The position numbers were made by a program, and so were the translations under genes. From Rubneribacter badeniensis (GTDB lineage Bacteria > Actinomycetota > Coriobacteriia > Coriobacteriales > Eggerthellaceae), in the NCBI RefSeq assembly GCF_002899695.1, contig NZ_PPEL01000001.1:1-64000 (forward strand): 64,000 nucleotides of DNA, in the 5' to 3' direction. A model generated the notes under the pieces. That model was not told where the DNA came from, searched no databases, and saw only the letters and a list, made by a program, of their open reading frames with translations. Of this stretch, positions 55,405 to 64,000 are shown in pieces. Within the stretch, counting starts at the first letter, position 1. Every line of letters starts with the position of its first letter.

Positions 55405-55681
55405 GACCCGCTCCTCGTTCAACCTGGCTATCCTCGTTCTCGGCATGTGTTTCGGAATCACCTCCCGCGCCGGACGCTCGCGGTCGCAGACGCCGCGGAG
55501 CCGCCTTCGGTCGAAGCGGTCTCCGGAAAGGTGATGAGCCAGATTGTAGACGGACTTCGTCCGTCGTTCCTCAGCCCGCAACTGAATTTCTCCCGCCACT
55601 GGGATGACGCCGACGCTGCGAAGCGGGCGCAGGGTCTTTCAATCGGGCTGCGAAGGGTCCGGTGCGGGCCGTGCATGCGTC

Positions 55682-56122
55682 TCACCTGAGCGCGTTTGTG
55701 CCGAGCAGCGTCTTCTCGCCGAAGCGCCACAGCTCGTCATCGCAGGCGGTGCGGGTGAGCCCGCGATCCATGCACCATGCGATGATGGCGTCGCGGCGCA
55801 CCTTGGGCCACAGTTCGGCCACTCCTGCCAGCCGCAGCAGCCGCTGGGCCTCGCGCAGCGTGCAGCGAACGCCGAATGCGAGCATGATGGCGTTGTCCCG
55901 GCCGGGACGGCTCTTTCCGGCGAAGATATCGTAGACCACTGTCGGATTGAGCCCGGAGGCGCGCACCACTTCGGCACGTTTGATTCCCTTCGCGGCTAGC
56001 AGCTCGTGCAGGTAGTTGGAGAGGCTGCGGTCGAACGTGGTCCCTTCGTCGAGGTATGCCTTCGGGCTTGCCGCCGCGAGCAGTCGTGCGAGCAGGTCTT
56101 CTGTCAAACGCTCTTCGGTCAC
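55682..56122 (-). CDS. Small XRE-like helix-turn-helix protein
   Basis: The 146-residue protein has a helix-turn-helix-like core, LHELLAAKGIKRAEVVRASGLNPTVVYDIFAGKSRPGR, resembling XRE/Cro-type domains, then a helical region with REAQRLLRLAGVAELWP and CMDRGLT. GTG 56122 is chosen because AGGAGG lies six bases upstream; an ATG seven codons earlier has no such site. It probably belongs with the kinase cluster that follows 277 bases downstream on the same strand. Targets are unknown. Confidence 0.75.
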   Translation of the reverse strand: MTEERLTEDLLARLLAAASPKAYLDEGTTFDRSLSNYLHELLAAKGIKRAEVVRASGLNPTVVYDIFAGKSRPGRDNAIMLAFGVRCTLREAQRLLRLAGVAELWPKVRRDAIIAWCMDRGLTRTACDDELWRFGEKTLLGTNALR

Positions 56123-56353
56123 GGTGGTCCTCCTGGCGTGCATGCGTTGTCGTAATGTCACGGGCGCTTGTCGGAATGTGGTACAGTTCCATGATACTCG
56201 ATATCGCAAGACACCTTCTCGAACGGTTTGGCGAGGGCGGGCGCGGATATCGGCTTCGACGGCTTGCCGGGGCGAGGGCTTGTGCGGGTGCGCCGCGCGA
56301 CTCGGTTTCGGAGACGGCGAGGTGCGGCAGGTGCGGCGAGAGAAGGAGCGGAC

Positions 56354-57550
56354 ATGACGAAGCGTGCGGAAGGCGGGCGTTCGGTGGGTCCCGGCCAAGA
56401 GGCGGGGGTCGAGCCGCTGGTGGCGTTTCTCGCGCGCACGCCGCGGTTTGCGGTGGCGTTCTCGGGCGGGTGCGACTCGTCGTATTTGCTGGCGGCAGCG
56501 CTGCGGGCGGGCTGCGCCGTGAAGGCCTACGCCGTGCGCACGGCCTTCCAGCCCGCTTTCGAGATCGCCGACGCGCGGCGGCTGGCCGCCGATCTGGGAG
56601 CCGATTTCGAGCTGATCGACGCCGACGTGCTCGCGCGGGGCGAGGTGTGCGCGAACGGGCCCGACCGCTGCTACCGCTGCAAGCGCTTCATCTTCTCGAC
56701 CATCCGCGAGCGCATGGCGGCCGACGGCTATGAAGTGCTGGCCGATGGCACGAACGCGAGCGACGACCCCGCGCGCAGACCGGGCTTTCGCGCACTCGCC
56801 GAACTGGGCGTGGCGTCGCCCCTGCGTCGCGCGGGCATGACGAAGGACGACGTGCGCTCCGCGTCGCGCGCCCTCGGGCTGTTCACGGCCGACAAGCCCA
56901 GCTTCTCGTGTTTGGCGGTGCACGTGCCGGCAGGGGAGCGCCTTACGCAGAAGGCCCTCGACGACGCCGCGGCGCGCGTCGGCGTTGCGGACGGACGGCG
57001 TCCCCGGCCGCGCGCGGTGCTCGAGACGGACCGTCTCCTCCTGCGCGAGATGACCCAGGACGATTTCCCCGCGCTCTGCTCGATGCTGCAGGATCCCGAG
57101 GTCATGTACGCTTACGAGGGCCCGTTTTCGGATGCGGAGGCGCAGGAGTGGCTTGACAGGCAGCGGGCGCGCTATCGCGACGACGGCATCGGATTGTGGG
57201 CGGTTGCGCTCAAGGAGACGGGCGAGATGGTCGGCCAGTGCGGCCTCACGTGGCAGGACTGCGCCGGGCGGCGCGTGCTCGAGGTGGGCTACCTCTTCTG
57301 CCGCGCGTTCTGGCACCGCGGTTTCGCCACCGAGGCGGCCCGCGCATGCCGCGACTACGCGTTTCGCGAGCTGGGCGCCGACGAGGTGTTCTCCATCATC
57401 CGCGACACGAACGCGCCGTCTCTGCGCGTGGCCGCCCGCAACGATATGACCTACCGCCTCACGTTCACCAAGCACTACCGCGGCGTCGCCATGCCCCATT
57501 TGGCCCACTCCATAACTCGCTGCGAATGGGAGCGGCTGCAGGGTCGCTGA
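56354..57550 (+). CDS. LarE-like sulfur transferase fused to GNAT acetyltransferase
   Basis: The 398-residue protein starts with a LarE-type PP-loop domain: SGGCDSS at 37-43, C106-YR-C109-K, GTNASDD, and the DKPSFSCLA segment with C186. LarE makes the nickel-pincer cofactor precursor of lactate racemase by sulfur transfer. C106, C109 and C186 match the three cysteines that hold a 4Fe-4S cluster in some LarE proteins. After about residue 215 the normal LarE C-terminal part is missing and a RimJ/RimL-type GNAT domain (LETDRLLLREM to the end) follows. Substrates of the fusion are unknown. AAGGAG precedes ATG 56354. No larB or larC is nearby. Confidence 0.82.
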   Translation: MTKRAEGGRSVGPGQEAGVEPLVAFLARTPRFAVAFSGGCDSSYLLAAALRAGCAVKAYAVRTAFQPAFEIADARRLAADLGADFELIDADVLARGEVCANGPDRCYRCKRFIFSTIRERMAADGYEVLADGTNASDDPARRPGFRALAELGVASPLRRAGMTKDDVRSASRALGLFTADKPSFSCLAVHVPAGERLTQKALDDAAARVGVADGRRPRPRAVLETDRLLLREMTQDDFPALCSMLQDPEVMYAYEGPFSDAEAQEWLDRQRARYRDDGIGLWAVALKETGEMVGQCGLTWQDCAGRRVLEVGYLFCRAFWHRGFATEAARACRDYAFRELGADEVFSIIRDTNAPSLRVAARNDMTYRLTFTKHYRGVAMPHLAHSITRCEWERLQGR

Positions 57551-57758
57551 CGGGCCTTCCGGAAAGGCTTCGGGGCCGTGTTTGCCGCTGCGGGCGGCCG
57601 CATCCGCGCTCCGGTGGATCATTCGGGAACCTTGCGCGAAAGCCGCGTGGATCTTGCGGGCGACTTTCGCGGGGTCCCTGCGGATCTCACGCGATTCCAA
57701 TGCGGTTCAAGCATGAAGCTTGCAAAAAGTAATCCCAGATCAAGTGCTATATTTGCGC

Positions 57759-57787
57759 TGGAAAAGACAGGGGTTGCGTGTTAGAAT
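57759..57787 (+). promoter_or_regulatory. Promoter of small hydrophobic peptide gene
   Basis: TGGAAA at 57759-57764 and TAGAAT at 57782-57787 are separated by 17 bases, and TGT directly before TAGAAT gives an extended -10. Transcription would begin about 50 bases before the small open frame. Confidence 0.55.
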
Positions 57788-57845
57788 CTTCCGCGTCGGC
57801 GATGTCCGTGCCCGGCGGGTGGCGCCTCGAGAGAGGAGGAACCCT

Positions 57846-57971
57846 ATGGATAGTTTCAACGTGGTCGCAGGAGTATGCTCCGTGCTGTCGTTTCTCATGG
57901 CGGCAGCCGACTGGGTGAGGCGAAGGCGGAAGACGAAGGGCAGCGCGAAAGCGAAAAAAATAGGCGGCTAG
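57846..57971 (+). CDS. 41-residue hydrophobic, basic-tailed peptide (type I toxin-like)
   Basis: The peptide has one hydrophobic stretch (FNVVAGVCSVLSFLMAAADWV, in two parts at about 4-24) and a strongly basic tail (RRRRKTKGSAKAKK). It follows a strong GAGAGGAGGA site. Its 3' end runs into a hairpin that serves as terminator for a predicted convergent antisense RNA. Size, topology and gene layout are those of type I toxins such as TxpA or BsrG; no sequence family is recognised. Toxic action is inference. Confidence 0.6.
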   Translation: MDSFNVVAGVCSVLSFLMAAADWVRRRRKTKGSAKAKKIGG

Positions 57972-58044
57972 AGAGGCAACTCTAACCGCCCAATCTACCC
58001 AGCGTCACCCGTCCGGAGCTTACAACCTCACGGGCATCGCCGAT
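57954..58044 (-). ncRNA. Predicted antisense RNA to the small peptide mRNA
   Basis: On the minus strand TTGCAC (58073-58078) and TATAAT (58051-58056) are 16 bases apart, giving a start near 58044. The RNA would end at GGCGG-T-TAGAG / CTCTA-G-CCGCC (57963-57990), an 11-bp stem with one G-U pair, followed by seven T (57954-57960). It overlaps the last codons and 3' region of the peptide gene. The plus strand has its own small hairpin at 58033-58047, so the sense RNA may overlap it by about 90 bases. Confidence 0.6.
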
Positions 58045-58178
58045 GCCTTCATTATACATATCGGCCCGCACGGTGCAAGGCCGTCCGCGAACATCGCGGA
58101 GAAAGCGCGTCGGGAGGAGCGGCTGGGCGGCGGGGTGCTATGATCGAGGCGGGCAGGGTTCGAGCGAAAGGGGCGGGA

Positions 58179-60131
58179 ATGGCGGGCATCGAGGCGGCAC
58201 AGGCGGCGCGGGAGGCGCTACGGCGGCATTTCGGATACGGAAGCTTCCGGCCGGGGCAGGAGGGCGTGGTCTCGGCCATCCTTGGCGGCCGCGACGCGCT
58301 GGCGGTCATGCCCACGGGCGCGGGCAAGTCGATCTGCTATCAGGTGCCCGGCATCGTGCTGGACGGCCTCACGCTTGTGATCAGCCCGCTCGTGTCGCTC
58401 ATGGGCGATCAGGTGCGCGCGCTCATCGACGCGGGCGTGCGCGGGGCGTATCTGAACTCCACGCTCACGCCCGGCCAGCAGGCCACCGTGCTGCGCCGTG
58501 CGGCGCAAGGGGCCTACCAGATCATGTACGTGGCGCCCGAGCGCCTTTCCGATCCGCGCTTCCTCGAGTTCGCCCAAGCCGCGCGCGTCCCGCTCGTGGC
58601 TGTGGACGAGGCGCACTGCGTGTCGCAGTGGGGGCAGGATTTCCGCCCGTCGTACCTCGCCATCGGCGACTTCATCGCGCAGCTGCCCACGCGTCCGGTC
58701 GTCGCGGCGCTCACCGCCACGGCCACCGCGCGCGTGCGGCGCGACATCGTGCGCCTTCTGGGTTTGCGCGACCCCTACGAGGCGGTGACCGGGTTCGACC
58801 GCCCGAACCTCTTCTTCGGCGTGGAGCGCTTGGAGCCGAAGCGCAAGCTGGCCCGCATCGCCTCCTACGCGCTGGAACACGCCGCGGAAAGCGGCATCGT
58901 CTACTGCTCCACGCGCAAGGATGTGGAGAAGCTGCACGAAGCGCTGGTGGCGGCCGGCGTGCGCGCGACGCGCTACCACGCGGGGCTTTCCACGGCCGAG
59001 CGGCAGGAGAACCAGCGCGCGTTCATCGCCGACGACGCGCCGGTGATGGTGGCCACGAACGCGTTCGGCATGGGCATCGACAAATCGAACGTGCGCTACG
59101 TCATCCACCACAACATGCCCGGATCCATCGAGGCGTACTACCAGGAGGCGGGCCGCGCCGGGCGCGACGGCGAACCGAGCGAGTGCCTGCTGTTCTGGAG
59201 CGACGGAGACGTATCCACCTGCCGCTTCTTCATCGAGCGGGAGCTGGGCAACGAGGAGCTTTCACCTGTGGAGGTCGATGTCGTGCGTGCCTCGCGTCGC
59301 CGCCTCTTAGAGGCGATGTGCGGCTACTGCCTGACGACGGGCTGCCTGCGCAAGTACATCCTGGAGTATTTCGGGGAGCGCGAGCGGGAGGAGGAGGCGG
59401 AAGGGGGAGCCGCCGAGGAAAGCGGCGCGAACGGCGGGTCCGCCTCGGTGGAGAAGGCCGACGGAACCTGCTGCTCTAACTGCTCGGGAGACTTCGAGGC
59501 GGTGGACGTGACCGAGATGGCGCGGGCCGTGGTGCGGTGCGTGCACGAGCTGCGCGGGCGGTTCGGCAAGGGCGTCGTGGCCGACGTGGTGCGCGGCGCG
59601 GACACCGCGAAGGTGCGGGAGCTGCGCCTTGACGCGGCGGCCAGCTACGGCACGGCCGACGCGCCCGCCGCGCAGCTGAAAGAGGTCATCGAGCTTCTGG
59701 CGGCGGCGGGCTACCTCGACATCACGGAGGGATCGTACCCGGTAGTGGGCTTGGGCGCGCGCTTCCGCGAGGTGGGCGGCGAGGGCTTCAAGTTGGAGAT
59801 GAAACGCGTGGCGCGCAAGCCCGCCCGCACCGGTGCGGGCGCGGGGCGGGTGTTCGGCGGTTCCGGCTCCGCGGCGTCCTCCGAGGCCGACCCTGCGCTG
59901 TTCGAACGGCTGCGCGCCCTGCGCAAGCGCATCGCCGATGCGGCCGAAGTGCCGCCCTACATCGTGTTCTCCGATGCGGCCCTGCGCGACATGTGCGCGA
60001 AGCTGCCCGCCACCGACGACGAATTCCTCGAGGTCAGCGGCGTGGGGGCTACGAAGCTCGCTCGATACGGTGAGGCTTTCCTCTCTGAAATCGCCGCATA
60101 CGGCCGCGAGCGCGGCATCGAAGGGGAGTGA
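58179..60131 (+). CDS. recQ: ATP-dependent DNA helicase RecQ
   Basis: The 650-residue helicase unwinds DNA in recombination and fork repair. It shows FRPGQEGVV, Walker [26 protein letters not shown], motif [14 protein letters not shown], a zinc-binding RecQ C-terminal region with cysteines (MCGYC, CCSNC), and a C-terminal HRDC domain from about 575 ([14 protein letters not shown]). A Glu-rich loop interrupts the zinc region. ATG 58179 has GAAAGGGG upstream and lies after a TATGAT hexamer at 58139-58144; the ATG at 58140 would overlap that promoter. Confidence 0.94.
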   Translation: MAGIEAAQAAREALRRHFGYGSFRPGQEGVVSAILGGRDALAVMPTGAGKSICYQVPGIVLDGLTLVISPLVSLMGDQVRALIDAGVRGAYLNSTLTPGQQATVLRRAAQGAYQIMYVAPERLSDPRFLEFAQAARVPLVAVDEAHCVSQWGQDFRPSYLAIGDFIAQLPTRPVVAALTATATARVRRDIVRLLGLRDPYEAVTGFDRPNLFFGVERLEPKRKLARIASYALEHAAESGIVYCSTRKDVEKLHEALVAAGVRATRYHAGLSTAERQENQRAFIADDAPVMVATNAFGMGIDKSNVRYVIHHNMPGSIEAYYQEAGRAGRDGEPSECLLFWSDGDVSTCRFFIERELGNEELSPVEVDVVRASRRRLLEAMCGYCLTTGCLRKYILEYFGEREREEEAEGGAAEESGANGGSASVEKADGTCCSNCSGDFEAVDVTEMARAVVRCVHELRGRFGKGVVADVVRGADTAKVRELRLDAAASYGTADAPAAQLKEVIELLAAAGYLDITEGSYPVVGLGARFREVGGEGFKLEMKRVARKPARTGAGAGRVFGGSGSAASSEADPALFERLRALRKRIADAAEVPPYIVFSDAALRDMCAKLPATDDEFLEVSGVGATKLARYGEAFLSEIAAYGRERGIEGE

Positions 60132-60247
60132 GCGGGCGAAAGGCGGGGTCTGCGGGAGGATGGGCGATCCGGCGCGTTCGGTCGCTGCGCGGGCGTGGAA
60201 GTCCGCGAGGGACGGGGTAGGGTCGCCCTTGACGTCAAGATGTCCGT

Positions 60248-61729
60248 TCAGTGTTGGTCCATTGTGTCGAGCAGGTCGAGAAGCTGCTGCTTGCTGTGAA
60301 TGTCAAGCTTGCCGTAGATGTTCTTCACGTAGGTGCGCACGGTGTTTTCGGAAATGAACAGCTTTTCGCCAATGGCGGTCTTGCTACGGCCCTGCGCCAG
60401 GTGGCGGACCACTTCGCATTCGCGTTCGGTGAGGAAGCGCCTTTCCCGTAGCAAAGCGAGTTTCGCATCGAGGGGGTCGGTCAGCGCAGGGGGCTCCTTC
60501 TTCGAGGAGCCGAACGCCGCCTGAGCGGTTCGAACCTGATCGCTCGGATGGAGCAGTTCGGCGAACAGGGGACGGGCAACGGGCGTTTTATCGCTGAGGA
60601 GGAAAGCCATGCTCGCAGCCAGCAGAAGAACGATGACGGCGGCGACGGCCATCGCCGCTTCGGTGCGGGGCTCGGCGGCCCAGATGAGCGCTCGGCCCGT
60701 CTCGCGCGGCGCGATATGGGCGACCCACGCCAGACCCAGCACAATGGGGGCGGGCAGACTCGTGTGGCGGGCGAGATCGTAGCAACTGAACCACAGAAGC
60801 CCGACGGCGAAGGTGTTCGCCACCGCCACCGCTGCCGCACCCCAAGGCTCCACGTTCGGCTGCGCGGCGGCCAACGTGAGCGCTCCCAAGACGATGAAGG
60901 TCATCGAGACGTTCCACAATGCCGAGAACCCCAGCCTTCTTTTGGCAACGAGCGCTCGCCAGATCACGTATGCGCAGAGGATGGCGACAGACGCCTGATG
61001 GATCGCTTGAAAAGGCGTGGGAAGATCGATGGACGAGCCGTGGGGAAACCCTCTGGCCATGCCGAGCGCGAGGTTGAACAGGACGATGCCGAATATGAGG
61101 CGGACGAACGTCGAGCGCGGCTCCTCGTCGTACACGGTGTCGCGTGGGGCGTCGAGGTTCCGCTCGTCGAGAAACCTCTCGGCCCGTTCGTAGGCCAGAT
61201 ACGAAAGCGGCGGCATGAGCATGGCCAAGAGATAGGTGACGTTCTCGGGCATGAGCCCAAGGAGGAATCCGACCAGCGCGCTCGCTCCGAGCGAGGCGAA
61301 CGCGTACAACAGGGCCTCGTCGGTCGAAAGTCGCACGTACAGGCATATCCACCGCCCGCCGCCCCAGGCGATGCCGAACCCGGCCAGAAGGCATGCGGTC
61401 CACAGCAGCGAAGGGGAGGGGGCCGCCGTGTTGGCGAGGAAGAGCGCGCTCGCAAGGGTCATGGCCGCTATCGACGCGGCGAACAGGCGGCTGCGGGCGC
61501 GCTCGGTGAACTCGCGTTTCATGACGAGGGAGATGAGGGCGAGGATGACCATGACGCGAAACAGGTTCGACGCTATGGTGACGATGCCCGAATCGGTGGA
61601 GAGGTAGCGGTCGTAGAGATTGCATTGGATCCAGATGCGAACCGCCACGAGCCCGAACAGACTAAGGGAAAGCGCCGGGGCGCACGCGATGATGCGCCCC
61701 AAAGCGCTCTCTTTCCTCTGAGCGTCCAT
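60248..61729 (-). CDS. Membrane-bound LuxR-family transcriptional regulator
   Basis: The 493-residue protein has about twelve hydrophobic segments in its first ~390 residues and a C-terminal LuxR-type DNA-binding domain (FLTERECEVVRHLAQG, ISENTVRTYVKNIYGKLDIHSKQQLLDLL). This architecture is common in Eggerthella-type genomes next to flavoprotein reductases. It presumably senses a membrane or extracellular signal and controls the flavoprotein gene that lies directly upstream on the same strand. GAGGAGGGG precedes ATG 61729. The ligand is unknown. Confidence 0.87.
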   Translation of the reverse strand: MDAQRKESALGRIIACAPALSLSLFGLVAVRIWIQCNLYDRYLSTDSGIVTIASNLFRVMVILALISLVMKREFTERARSRLFAASIAAMTLASALFLANTAAPSPSLLWTACLLAGFGIAWGGGRWICLYVRLSTDEALLYAFASLGASALVGFLLGLMPENVTYLLAMLMPPLSYLAYERAERFLDERNLDAPRDTVYDEEPRSTFVRLIFGIVLFNLALGMARGFPHGSSIDLPTPFQAIHQASVAILCAYVIWRALVAKRRLGFSALWNVSMTFIVLGALTLAAAQPNVEPWGAAAVAVANTFAVGLLWFSCYDLARHTSLPAPIVLGLAWVAHIAPRETGRALIWAAEPRTEAAMAVAAVIVLLLAASMAFLLSDKTPVARPLFAELLHPSDQVRTAQAAFGSSKKEPPALTDPLDAKLALLRERRFLTERECEVVRHLAQGRSKTAIGEKLFISENTVRTYVKNIYGKLDIHSKQQLLDLLDTMDQH

Positions 61730-61835
61730 GCCCCTCCTCGACCGTTCGCCGTAACGGGGAAAGCATATCACAACGTTGGGCTCTAACTCGGCTTGTCAAG
61801 GCTCGGAAGGGAAGCCGGGTTTCAGCTTGGAGCGT

Positions 61836-63362
61836 TTACCTGGAGATGCCGAGGTAGGCGACGGCGCTTTCGGCTGCGCGATGCCCGAACACGTTGATGT
61901 CGCAGATGGCGTTGCCTCCCAGCCGGTTGCCTCCGTGGATGCCCCCGGTCACCTCTCCTGCTGCGAACAGGCCGGGGATGGCGTTTCCCGCGGTGTCGAG
62001 CACCTTCGCTTCCGTGTCGATGCGCACGCCTCCCATGGTGTGGTGGATGCCTGGCGCCACCTTGACGGCGTAAAACGGCGGCTCGTCGATGGGGTAGCGG
62101 CTTTTCCAGCGTCCGAGCGGATCGTCTGCTCCCGAAGAGATGGCCCCGTTGTACGCCTCCATCGTAGCCAGGAACGACTCAGGGACGGTCTCCATCTGGG
62201 CGGCCAGGCCCTCAAGCGTGTCGGCCGAAAGGGCAAGCCCCTTCTTCTCGAACTTCTCTTTGATGCTCTTGTTCTCGTCGTACACCTTTCGGTCGAATAC
62301 GGCGTACGCCCAACCGCCCGGCTGTTCCCATTCCGCAGCCGATACCACGTCGCGCGTGAGCAGCTCGTCGGTGAAACGGTTTCCCTCGCTGTTCACGAGC
62401 ACCGCGCCGTCTCCGCGGATGCCTTCGCTCAGCAGGATGGACGTGCTCTGTTCCACGGTGGGGTGCACCTGGATCTGCTCGATGTCCACGACGTCGGCGC
62501 CCACCGCCTGCGCGATCAGGATGCCCTCGCCTTGAGCGCCCGGTTGATTCGTGGTCACGGCGTTCAGAAGCTCGGGGCGGTACTGCGCGAGCATTTCGTG
62601 GTTCGCTCCGAATCCACCGGAGGCCACGATGACGACCGGGGCGCGGTATTCGGTGACGTGGCCGTTTCGGTCGTCGAGGGCCCGCACGCCTGCCACCTTG
62701 CCCTCTTCCATGATGATCTCCTTGGCCGATGTGCGGGTGGCGATTTCGATGCCCTGCTCTTGGCAGCGCGCGCAGAGGTGCTTCACCAGGTATTTGCCCA
62801 CGGCGCTGCCGTCTTCGGGGCGGTGGATGCGCGGCACGCTCGCGCCCCCGGATGTGGAGAGCTTCGTGAGGGGCATGCCCCGCTCGGCCAAGCGCTCGAG
62901 CGCCTCGTTCGAGTGCTCGCACATGTAGGTGACGAGATCCGGGTTTCCCAGATTGTGGCCTCCTGTGAGCGTGTCCTCGACGAAGAGCTCGACGCTGTCC
63001 TCGATGCCCTCATCGGATTGCGGTTGCGTGCAGCAGGCGTTCATGCCCCCTTCGGCGAAACAGGTGTTCCCGCCCGGCACGAACATCTTCTCCAGCACCA
63101 TAACGCGCGCCCCCGCATCGCTCGCTCCCAGGGCCGCCGTCATGCCCGCCCCTCCTGCTCCGACGATGACGATGTCGAACGTTCCTCCCGAATGCACCTC
63201 GCTCGCGTCTGCCGCGCGCGGGGCGCAGCCCGTTAAGCCTCCCAATCCAAGCGCTGCGAGCGCGGATGCCCCAAGCGCGCCGGCAAGGAGCGTGCGGCGG
63301 TCGATGGGCCGATGCGGATGGCTTTCGGCACCTTTCAAGACCTGCTCTTGTTCTTGGCGCAT
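61836..63362 (-). CDS. Tat/lipoprotein FAD-dependent flavoprotein reductase
   Basis: The 508-residue protein has a twin-arginine start (IDRRTLLAG, R22-R23) and a lipobox LTGC (C46), so it is probably exported folded and lipid-anchored. The FAD fold begins DIVIVGAGGAGMTAALG at 63, and IIVMEEGKVAGVR-type and GEVTGGIHGGNRLGGNA segments are typical of fumarate-reductase/flavocytochrome c flavoproteins. No haem motif is present, so an electron donor must be separate. The substrate is unknown. It is followed on the same strand by a membrane LuxR regulator, which probably controls it. Confidence 0.88.
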   Translation of the reverse strand: MRQEQEQVLKGAESHPHRPIDRRTLLAGALGASALAALGLGGLTGCAPRAADASEVHSGGTFDIVIVGAGGAGMTAALGASDAGARVMVLEKMFVPGGNTCFAEGGMNACCTQPQSDEGIEDSVELFVEDTLTGGHNLGNPDLVTYMCEHSNEALERLAERGMPLTKLSTSGGASVPRIHRPEDGSAVGKYLVKHLCARCQEQGIEIATRTSAKEIIMEEGKVAGVRALDDRNGHVTEYRAPVVIVASGGFGANHEMLAQYRPELLNAVTTNQPGAQGEGILIAQAVGADVVDIEQIQVHPTVEQSTSILLSEGIRGDGAVLVNSEGNRFTDELLTRDVVSAAEWEQPGGWAYAVFDRKVYDENKSIKEKFEKKGLALSADTLEGLAAQMETVPESFLATMEAYNGAISSGADDPLGRWKSRYPIDEPPFYAVKVAPGIHHTMGGVRIDTEAKVLDTAGNAIPGLFAAGEVTGGIHGGNRLGGNAICDINVFGHRAAESAVAYLGISR

Positions 63363-63574
63363 GATGGAATCCCCTTTCTTCGAACGCGGCTGGCGCGAAC
63401 GGCCGACCGCATGCCTTGCAACAAAGGGAAAGGCTAGGCCGAATCGCGTTTTCGCGGCAGCGAAGATACGGGGGAGTCCTACACCCGAATCGGGTGGTTT
63501 CTGGTTGATTCAGCTTTTTCCTCAGGACGGGCGACTTTTCCTGACGAAGGAAGGCGGGCGGCTCGCCTCTTCCC

Positions 63575-64000
63575 CTACTTTCCGCCGAGGGCCTTCACGA
63601 CGTCCTCGGCCGACGCGCCCAGACCGTCGGAGAGGGCCGAGGGGACGGTGACCACGGTGCCCCCGGACTTCTTGATACTCTCGTACAGAAGGTGCATCGT
63701 GCGGATCTTCAAGGCGGCCTCGTTGCCGTCGTAGACGCCGCTTGCGCTCGCGATCATCTCGGAGATGTCCTCCTCGGCGCTGGCCAACACGAGGCGCGCG
63801 TTCTTTTCGCGCTCGGCCTGGGCTTCGAGCGACATGACCTCCTGCAGCTCGGCGGGGATGACGATGTCGCGCACCTTCACCGACAGGATGGCGATGCCCC
63901 ATGGCTCCGTCTCGCGTTCGATGGACTCTTTGAGTTCCTTGTCCAGCTGCTCGCGCGACAGCGCCACCTCGGCCACGCTCATGCGCCCGATGGCGTCGCG
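63575..64000 (-). CDS. SPFH/slipin-family protein, N-terminus outside the window
   Basis: The last ~142 residues of a stomatin/prohibitin-like protein are present; the gene continues past the right edge. The segment AIGRMSVAEVALSREQLDKEL, the WGI...V-V-D-I-VIP pattern and the Ala/Glu-rich helix after QAEREKNARLVLASAEED are typical of slipins, membrane proteins that organise microdomains and are often paired with NfeD-type partners. The C-terminus ends SAEDVVKALGGK. Confidence 0.88.
   Translation of the reverse strand, partial: RDAIGRMSVAEVALSREQLDKELKESIERETEPWGIAILSVKVRDIVIPAELQEVMSLEAQAEREKNARLVLASAEEDISEMIASASGVYDGNEAALKIRTMHLLYESIKKSGGTVVTVPSALSDGLGASAEDVVKALGGK

Noticed and set aside
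55682-57700. A 672-codon minus-strand open frame
   Set aside because: Only its last 146 codons after a strong ribosome binding site look like a protein; the rest is antisense to the LarE-GNAT gene and lacks family features.

Overview
The window is a GC-rich bacterial chromosome segment with dense, short-gapped genes and strong AAGGAG-type ribosome binding sites. The gene content suggests an anaerobic gut actinobacterium of the Coriobacteriia, most likely an Eggerthella/Gordonibacter relative. This is inferred from Tat-exported fumarate-reductase-like flavoproteins, a multihaem lipoprotein cytochrome, a LuxR-type regulator with a multi-pass membrane domain beside a flavoprotein, a fused molybdopterin-guanine-dinucleotide enzyme and a complete F-type ATP synthase operon. 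No database was searched.

Layout. (1) 0.4-7.4 kb is a defence-type block: a RhuM-like gene and a 1,942-residue single-chain type ISP restriction-modification enzyme that carries a (AG)11 tract inside its coding sequence. (2) 7.5-12.1 kb holds the SRP RNA, a DedA membrane protein and the dnaX-ybaB-recR replication/repair cluster. (3) 13-16.8 kb holds a MobB-MobA fusion, a polyferredoxin and a CcdA-TlpA fusion. (4) 17-20.3 kb holds a perfect parS site, a Tat flavoprotein with a triheme lipoprotein cytochrome, and a TetR regulator with matching palindromes in front of the flavoprotein. (5) 21-22.8 kb is a gene-poor stretch filled with inverted repeats and copies of a dispersed ~167-bp repeat. 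(6) 22.8-32.2 kb holds a DUF917/hydantoinase pair, tsaC, a lipase with glycerol kinase, rpiB, glyA, upp and a dCMP deaminase. (7) 33.3-40.3 kb is atpI-BEFHAGDC. The order tsaC, rpiB, glyA, upp, atp resembles the Bacillus subtilis ywlC-rpiB-glyA-upp-atp region. (8) 40.5-49.7 kb holds dnaE, truA, a hypothetical protein, asparagine synthetase and a sodium:neurotransmitter symporter. (9) 49.7-51.6 kb holds ychF followed by an MNT/HEPT pair. (10) 51.7-56.1 kb is a minus-strand cluster of an EcsC-like protein, a lipoprotein with a tandemly duplicated domain, a membrane Ser/Thr kinase and a small DNA-binding-type protein. (11) 56.3-64 kb holds a LarE-GNAT fusion, a small hydrophobic-peptide locus with an apparent convergent antisense RNA, recQ, the membrane LuxR regulator with a Tat/lipoprotein flavoprotein, and the end of an SPFH protein.

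How genes work together. The flavoprotein/cytochrome pair and the CcdA-TlpA fusion fit one extracytoplasmic respiratory theme in which reduced apocytochrome is needed for haem attachment. MobBA supplies molybdenum cofactor for oxidoreductases encoded elsewhere. SRP RNA, dnaX-ybaB-recR and parS together suggest the segment lies in the origin-proximal part of the chromosome, which is inference. The most promising undescribed items are the type I toxin-antitoxin-like locus near 57.8-58.1 kb, the putatively phase-variable type ISP enzyme with an extra nuclease-like domain, the LarE-GNAT fusion, the kinase/duplicated-lipoprotein cluster, and the family of 167-bp repeats.
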